NCBI GenBank assembly: GCA_022839625.1
Contig: JALHJL010000022.1
Location: forward strand, 20,943 to 84,942
DNA: 64,000 nt
Origin: Phycisphaerales bacterium
GTDB taxonomy: Bacteria; Planctomycetota; Phycisphaerae; UBA1845; Fen-1342
Direction: 5' to 3'
Position numbers and translations under genes: made by a program. Shown piece after piece: positions 59,285 to 64,000 of the stretch. The notes below the pieces were generated by a model, which was not told the origin of the DNA, made no database searches, and worked only from the letters and a program-made list of their open reading frames with translations. Position 1 is the stretch's first letter. Each line of letters begins with the position of its first letter.

Positions 59285-60358
59285 TCACCCTCGCTGGGCG
59301 TAATTCTCCGTGATCCACAACTGGTAATCGCCCTGCTCGTCGACGGCTTTCAGCCAGTCCAAGTGTCCGATGTACCAGTCGATTGTCTCGCGCAGGCCGG
59401 CCGCCAGCGTTTGTCGGGGCTGCCAGCCGAGCGTGCTTCGGATCTTGCGCGTATCCATCGCGTACCGCAGGTCGTGTCCGGGACGGTCTGCCACGAACTC
59501 GATCAAACGTTCGTGGGGACAATGCGGCGACTCGGGAAACCGTTCGTCGAGGAGCGCGCAGATCTGCTTGACGATGCTCAGGTTGGTCGGCTGGTTGCCG
59601 CCGCCGATGTTGTACGTCTCGCCGACCACGCCGCTTTTCAGGATCAGCCGAATCGCCTCGCAATGCTCGGTCACGTGAAGCCAATCGCGAATCTGCCGCC
59701 CGTCGCCGTAAACGGGCAACCGCTTTCCGCGCAGCCCGTTAAGGATCATCAGCGGGATCAGCTTCTCGGGAAACTGGTTCGGACCGTAGTTGTTCGAGCT
59801 GTTGCTGATCGTGACGGGCAGCCCGTACGTGTGTGCATAGGAGCGAACCAGGTGATCGCTCGCCGCCTTGGACGCCGAGTAAGGCGACCGGGGGGAATAC
59901 GGCGTTTGCTCGGTAAACGGCGGATCGTCCGGCCCGAGCGAGCCGTAGACCTCATCGGTGGAGACGTGGTGAAAGCGGACGCCCGGGCGCGCGGCTCTTC
60001 CGTCCATCCACGCCGCGCGCGCCGCGTCGAGCAGTTGGAACGTCCCGATGATGTTCGTCTCGATGAATGCTGCCGGTCCGGCGATGGAGCGGTCCACGTG
60101 CGACTCGGCCGCAAAATGGACGATCGTGTCGAGCTTGTGCTTCTCGATCAGCATGTCGACGAGTGGCCGATCGCGGATATCCCCCTGGACGAACGTGTGT
60201 CGCGCCGGATCGGGCAGGTTGCGCAGGTTCTCGAGGCTGCCGGCGTACGTCAGCGCGTCCAGGTTGACGATGTGCACGCCGGGCTCATGCTCCAGCAGAT
60301 ACCGGACGAAGTTGGACCCGATGAAACCCGCTCCGCCGGTGATCAGAACGTTCTTCAT
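59285..60358 (-). CDS. rfbB: dTDP-glucose 4,6-dehydratase
   Basis: A 357-residue RmlB. TGGAGFIGSNFVRYLLEHEP is the NAD loop, HFAAESHVDRSIAGPAAFIE and FHHVSTDEVYGSLGPDDPPF carry active-site residues, and YSASKAASDHLVRSYAHTYG has the Tyr-x3-Lys pair. It makes dTDP-4-keto-6-deoxyglucose for wecE. ATG 60358 is chosen because MKNVLITGGAGFIG is the standard beginning, although the frame is open 78 bases further. Confidence 0.95.
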   Translation of the reverse strand: MKNVLITGGAGFIGSNFVRYLLEHEPGVHIVNLDALTYAGSLENLRNLPDPARHTFVQGDIRDRPLVDMLIEKHKLDTIVHFAAESHVDRSIAGPAAFIETNIIGTFQLLDAARAAWMDGRAARPGVRFHHVSTDEVYGSLGPDDPPFTEQTPYSPRSPYSASKAASDHLVRSYAHTYGLPVTISNSSNNYGPNQFPEKLIPLMILNGLRGKRLPVYGDGRQIRDWLHVTEHCEAIRLILKSGVVGETYNIGGGNQPTNLSIVKQICALLDERFPESPHCPHERLIEFVADRPGHDLRYAMDTRKIRSTLGWQPRQTLAAGLRETIDWYIGHLDWLKAVDEQGDYQLWITENYAQRG

Positions 60359-60702
60359 GCAAACCTGGCCCGCGAAATCAGGAAACCACGCCGCGCGCAG
60401 CGCCGGAGGCATCGCCCGGAGACTATAGCGAACCACCTCCCGCAGTCAACGTTTCGCGGTGCCCGCACCCTTCTCCAACGGACTGCCAAGCCGGGGCATA
60501 CGGCGGGACTCGGGCGGGGTCGCCTCGAATCCGCCGAAGACGCGCGGCGTGCGAACCCCGAGTTCGGACGCGCAGACACGTAGGGCAGGTGGAATCCGCC
60601 GCTGCGGATGTAACCTGCCAGAAATGTGCCTCGGACGGGCGAAATCCGCCGTGGCGGATACAACCTGCCACGGACAGGCGGGGTGCCCCGCCGCCCCGGT
60701 CT
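60359..60702. other. 344-base gap with palindromic repeats
   Basis: No gene. It holds the rfbB leader and the two palindromic units listed separately at 60584-60669, which may stop the RDD operon. The part at 60430-60580 shows no recognisable feature. Confidence 0.6.
60584..60669. repeat. Two palindromic repeat units
   Basis: Unit 1 (60584-60619) has nested arms GGCAGGT/ACCTGCC and ATCCGC/GCGGAT. Unit 2 (60637-60669) has ATCCGCC-GT-GGCGGAT and ends ACAACCTGCC. Both share the CGCC-NN-GGCG core and the ACCTGCC end of the repeats near 12-13 kb. Confidence 0.75.
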
Positions 60703-62433
60703 TCAATTGTCCGCCCGCGGCCGGCCCAGGCGTCGCACGACGATGGTCCGTGCGAAGATGTCCCCGACTCGCTGCCGGTTCCGCGACAGGACCACGACGA
60801 AACCCAGGACCCAGAACGGCGGCATCAGTTCCAGGCACCGCAGCACGTTGCGCACCACGAGTTGCCACGGCCGCGCCCGGGTGCCCGCCTCGGAGACCAC
60901 GCGCACGCCCAGCACGACTTTGCCAACCGTCCGGCCGGTCAACCACTCCATCACCGCGCCGTAGACCGTGTAGCTGCCACAACTCGCCGCCCACCAGAGT
61001 AGCGCCGCGAGCGTCGGCAGCCTGCCGGCCGCCCCGCCGCTTCCGGTCGCCCAGCCAAGCAGCTCGCGGAGTGCACCCAGAGCATCCACACCCAGCACAG
61101 CCGCGAAGAGGAGCGCGAACGGCGTCACGTCGATGAGGAAGCTGACCAGGCGTTGTATGGCCAGGGCGAGCGCGCAGTCCTCCGGCAGATTGAGGACGGC
61201 GACCATCGCTCCGCGTCGAAAGACGAACAGCGCGACCAGCAGGGCCACGAGCACGACCAGCGTTACCCCCTGGAGCCAGCGCAATTCCTTTTCGGGGCTG
61301 TGCCGCCCGCTCAGCACGTCGCCCACCGACAGCGTGCCTTCCGTCGGAACGGCGTCGATCCGCCCGAATTGCAGGTGCGGCGCGCCGGACCGGTCCACCA
61401 TCAACATGACGGCATGTTGGTTGAATCCGAAGACCGCGTCGTACCGCTCGGGCTCGACCCCCGCAGGGAGCTCCGACAAGTGGAGCGGCGCGGCCCGCCA
61501 TTCTCCGGGCAGCGAACCTAGCCCGCCCAGGAGCCGCAGCACCGTCAGCTTCGGCCCCTCTTCCCCAACCGGGTCGGTGACGACGATCGTCGGCACGCGG
61601 TTGACGGCTGCGATCCAGAAGTCGCCGGAGGCACGCGCCACGGCAGCGGCGGGCGCCGGATGCCAGCGCCCGGTCTCCACGTCCAGTTGTGCACACTCGA
61701 TCCGGCCGTCTTGCTCGTCCCGCCACACCAGGCACGGGATGCCGTTCAGAACGGCCAGGCGCGGCGTACCCGGCCCTGCGCTGCCGGGCGCACGCGGACA
61801 CGGCGCCAGCGCCATCCAACCCGACGCACCGTAGCGCGCAAGCGTCAACACGGCCTCGCCGGCGTCGAACGGCGCGGTCGTCGCGGTTCGACCCTGCCCC
61901 ACCATGCGCTGCATCTCGCCCGTCGAAGGCGAACGCAGCAGCGCGTATACGCCGGTGTCATCGCCGACCAGATCCAGCGGCAGGCTGCGGCGTGGCAGGT
62001 CGCGCTCGCGCGTCCACCGCTCCTGTCCCAGCGAGTAGAAGGCCCCGTCTTCGACGAAGCTGTAGAGCACGCCGGCCGAACCGGCCACTTTCACGACCAG
62101 GGCCTTCAGCGGCTCCAGGGCCTGGAACGGTTCGTTGATGCCGCGGCGGTAGATGACCGAACTCTCGCCGGCGCTCGCCGCGATCCACACCGTCTGTTCC
62201 TCGGCCGCGACGCGTACGGTCCACACCGTCCGGTCGCCCGGCCCTGCCGCCGGTTGGCCGGCCGCGGCGATCGCCATCCCCAGCGCGGCGGCGGAAGCGA
62301 CGGCGCGTCCGAGCGCAGCAACGAAACAGGAACGCGCGCCATGACCAGCGGGTCTTGCGGCTGTATCGGGCAACTGCTTACCCCGGCGCGCCGGGACTGC
62401 ACCTGTCTGCAATGAGCACCTGAACCCCGTCAC
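60703..62433 (-). CDS. RDD-family membrane protein with large N-domain
   Basis: A 576-residue protein. A signal-like hydrophobic stretch (~30-60) leads to a soluble ~330-residue domain of beta-rich repeats, perhaps a propeller (motif-like units such as GVYALLRSPSTGEMQRM). One membrane helix (TLVVLVALLVALFVF) follows, then a C-terminal RDD domain: RLVSFLIDVTPFALLFAAVL, GRTVGKVVLGVRVVSEAG and RNRQRVGDIFARTIVVRR. RDD proteins are membrane proteins of mostly unknown role. GTG 62433 overlaps the previous stop (GTGA). Confidence 0.8.
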   Translation of the reverse strand: MTGFRCSLQTGAVPARRGKQLPDTAARPAGHGARSCFVAALGRAVASAAALGMAIAAAGQPAAGPGDRTVWTVRVAAEEQTVWIAASAGESSVIYRRGINEPFQALEPLKALVVKVAGSAGVLYSFVEDGAFYSLGQERWTRERDLPRRSLPLDLVGDDTGVYALLRSPSTGEMQRMVGQGRTATTAPFDAGEAVLTLARYGASGWMALAPCPRAPGSAGPGTPRLAVLNGIPCLVWRDEQDGRIECAQLDVETGRWHPAPAAAVARASGDFWIAAVNRVPTIVVTDPVGEEGPKLTVLRLLGGLGSLPGEWRAAPLHLSELPAGVEPERYDAVFGFNQHAVMLMVDRSGAPHLQFGRIDAVPTEGTLSVGDVLSGRHSPEKELRWLQGVTLVVLVALLVALFVFRRGAMVAVLNLPEDCALALAIQRLVSFLIDVTPFALLFAAVLGVDALGALRELLGWATGSGGAAGRLPTLAALLWWAASCGSYTVYGAVMEWLTGRTVGKVVLGVRVVSEAGTRARPWQLVVRNVLRCLELMPPFWVLGFVVVLSRNRQRVGDIFARTIVVRRLGRPRADN

Positions 62434-63281
62434 GGTATAGCCGAACCTTGAGGCGCGGCGTCGATGTCCTCCCACTCGCCCTGCCAACCCGCCGGAGAAT
62501 CAAACACGTCCTCGGGGAGGTCGGGGCGCGACTTGGCTCCGAGGAGGTCCAGCCGCATCTCAGCGTCGTGCCGCGGCCAGTGGACGACGTAACGTCGCGC
62601 CGTCAGCGGCCCCTCGCGGCCGATCCCCGCGTAGCCCGAGAGCTGCGCGTGCATGACCACCTCGCCGTCGGACATCCGGTCAATGATCTCCACCGGTTGG
62701 TAGGGCGGCTGCGGTTGGAGCCGAACCTCCCGCCAGCCGAGCGGCTGGCCGCCCGGACTCAAGCGGACGAAGATGAGGCGGTGGTCCTCCCCATCGACCC
62801 GCAGCAGCGGCAGTTGGCCGCCTTCGAGACTTTCCGGCAGCGGACGCAACATCAGCGCATCAAACAACTCGTTGGGCAGGATCGGCAGCGCCCGCTCCCC
62901 GCGCGCACCGATCTTCTGCCACGACCCCCGCCAGAGCTTGCGGAAGTCCGGCACATCGATCCATAGCCAGTACTCATCGTCGTTGGAGCCGAACTGCGCG
63001 ACGGTCCCCGCCAACGACGAACGGACATCGAGCAACAGCGACTGCGGCGGGCGATAGAGCAACCGGGCCTCGTTCAGATCGAAGGAACGCATCCGTCCCT
63101 GATCGTCCCGGAACCTGAACGTGACCCAGCCCGTACAGTGTACGGGCTCGCGGATGCACCCGAGGTTCGCGTTGACGCGCTCGAGTGCCTCGCGCCGGTC
63201 CACCGGCGCTGCCCCCCGCGGCGACGGACAGCCTGCCACACAGACCAGCGCGGCGGTCAGCACGAAAACGGCCCTACCCAT
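62430..63281 (-). CDS. Putative lipoprotein
   Basis: A 283-residue protein with an N-terminal signal ending at a lipobox (VCVAGC, Cys at ~18). The mature part is beta-rich (LLYRPPQSLLLDVRSSLAGT and VAQFGSNDDEYWLWIDVPDF), resembling LolA/LolB-like or DUF4292-type lipoproteins that carry hydrophobic ligands. That likeness is loose. ATG 63281 overlaps the upstream gene by eight bases, and its stop overlaps the RDD gene, so the three form one operon. Confidence 0.75.
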   Translation of the reverse strand: MGRAVFVLTAALVCVAGCPSPRGAAPVDRREALERVNANLGCIREPVHCTGWVTFRFRDDQGRMRSFDLNEARLLYRPPQSLLLDVRSSLAGTVAQFGSNDDEYWLWIDVPDFRKLWRGSWQKIGARGERALPILPNELFDALMLRPLPESLEGGQLPLLRVDGEDHRLIFVRLSPGGQPLGWREVRLQPQPPYQPVEIIDRMSDGEVVMHAQLSGYAGIGREGPLTARRYVVHWPRHDAEMRLDLLGAKSRPDLPEDVFDSPAGWQGEWEDIDAAPQGSAIP

Positions 63282-63816
63282 CGCAGTCCTCCTGCCCAGG
63301 AAGGTCGCTCCCCGCCGGCGAACCGCTCGTCTGCCCGGCGAGAACCTGCTCGAGCTGCGCGCTGAGCGCTTCAAGCTGCGCTTCATCCAAGTCCGGGCGG
63401 ACGACGCGGTGCGAGACCCCGGACTGCGCGGCCACGAACTCCCAGGCCTCCCGCCCGTTGACCGCCAGGGTCCGCTCAAGCCGCAAGACCTTCTTGCGCC
63501 AGAGCAGCAGGGCCAGGACGAAGCGAAGCTGAACCTGTTGCGGCTCCTCCGCATCCTCCAGGCGCTCGAAGATGCCGTGGATCGCCTCCCGGTCAAACGG
63601 CCGCGCCTTCGCTGCGGTAGGTGCCGGCCGGCGCGTCTTCCACGAGGCCACCGGCTGCGGCTCCGGCGCGGGCCGACATTCCTCGCAGTATTCCCGGCGT
63701 TCGTAGCCGGCGGTCCCTTCGTACAACAAGACCGCCACCGGCGCACCGACCGCGAAGCGCCGTTGACACCCGGCGCAGGCGTCGCCTCGGCGCGGCATGT
63801 TCCACTCGCTAGCCAC
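63274..63816 (-). CDS. Zinc-ribbon hypothetical protein
   Basis: A 180-residue protein with two CxxC pairs (DACAGCQRRF and EYCEECRPAP, ~residues 13-48) that would bind zinc, then a charged helical region (VQLRFVLALLLWRKKVLRLE) and an acidic C-terminus. Similar ribbon proteins sit before lipoprotein genes in planctomycete genomes, but no function is known to me. GTG 63816 follows GGGAGA. First gene of the leftward three-gene operon. Confidence 0.7.
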   Translation of the reverse strand: MASEWNMPRRGDACAGCQRRFAVGAPVAVLLYEGTAGYERREYCEECRPAPEPQPVASWKTRRPAPTAAKARPFDREAIHGIFERLEDAEEPQQVQLRFVLALLLWRKKVLRLERTLAVNGREAWEFVAAQSGVSHRVVRPDLDEAQLEALSAQLEQVLAGQTSGSPAGSDLPGQEDCDG

Positions 63817-63978
63817 AACAACGTCTCCCAGGAACGCGAGCCTCGGCGATTATAGAGCAACGGCGGGCGCTGCCCAGCCTCTCAGTCCGCCGCAGACAGA
63901 CAGTGTAATCCCATGAAAGGCTGTCCCCTGCCGGGCGGTTATGCTGCCCGGTGTGGAATTTCGAAACAGGAGACAGCT

Positions 63979-64000
63979 ATGGGAATGAACGAGAGCGTAG
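63979..64000 (+). CDS. Start of a gene cut by the right edge
   Basis: AGGAGA lies six bases before ATG 63979, and the frame (MGMNESV…) is open to the edge. Only seven codons are visible, so nothing can be said of the product. The ribosome site is among the clearest in the window. Confidence 0.5.

Noticed and set aside
60446..61819. A 457-codon - strand frame across the palindromes and the RDD gene
   Set aside because: It reads repeat DNA and the RDD gene in a wrong frame. The RDD frame has clear membrane segments and motifs.

Overview
The window reads as a high-GC, Gram-negative-type chromosome, most likely a member of the Planctomycetota (Phycisphaerae-like). The reasons are a C-terminal dockerin-type repeat remnant near 40 kb of the sort common in that phylum, many short palindromic intergenic elements, tight ATGA-overlapped gene strings, and GC that is mostly near 67-70%. 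No rRNA, tRNA or CRISPR array was seen.

Region 1 (1.8-25.6 kb, + strand) is a long, translationally coupled polysaccharide operon. It holds several GT4 and one GT9 glycosyltransferases, two GT39-type membrane transferases, an O-antigen ligase/polymerase-like protein, and a nucleotide-sugar block (Gfo/Idh/MocA dehydrogenase, hexapeptide acetyltransferase, sugar N-formyltransferase-like protein, two DegT-type aminotransferases, an epimerase). After these come a polyprenyl-phosphate sugar transferase (GT2), a WbmS-like deacetylase, acyl- and methyltransferases, a GT87 protein, a fused GT4-GT4 protein and a CapK-like adenylating enzyme. Region 2 (25.5-32.7 kb, - strand) converges on it and carries secretion and chain-length functions: Wza-like lipoprotein, Wzz-like copolymerase, BY-kinase, FemAB-like acyltransferase and two GT4s. 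Region 3 (33.0-37.8 kb, +) is divergent from region 2 and holds a GspA/ExeA-like ATPase, an ABC-2 export permease and two GT87s. Several of these belong to families that normally accompany exosortase (XrtA/PEP-CTERM) loci, but no exosortase, no initiating phosphoglycosyltransferase, no Wzx flippase and no Wzt ATPase lies in the window.

Region 4 (38-43.2 kb) has a btaB-btaA pair for betaine (DGTS-type) lipid, a dockerin-bearing gene remnant, and a four-gene sulfur/selenium relay locus (yedE, tusA/yedF-like, class V aminotransferase, DUF3343). Region 5 (43.8-47.4 kb) is a P-type ATPase flanked by two ~197-bp diverged direct repeats, then a fliM-like 5' fragment and a small element with 16-bp terminal inverted repeats.

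Region 6 (47.4-53.4 kb) is lower in GC and contains a striking 969-residue sulfotransferase/methyltransferase/coiled-coil/MurG-like glycosyltransferase fusion, an IS3 transposase scrap and a GT39 protein. Region 7 (53.7-60.4 kb) has a broken methyltransferase, an intact one, a GT2, another methyltransferase, and wecE with rfbA and rfbB, which together predict dTDP-4-amino-4,6-dideoxygalactose (Fuc4N-type) supply. Region 8 (60.7-63.8 kb) is an unrelated operon of an RDD membrane protein, a lipoprotein and a zinc-ribbon protein; a new gene starts at the right edge.

The observations most worth following are the four-part fusion protein, a perfect 61-bp inverted repeat that encloses the formyltransferase start and domain, and the duplicated 197-bp sequence next to the sulfur/selenium and P-type ATPase genes.
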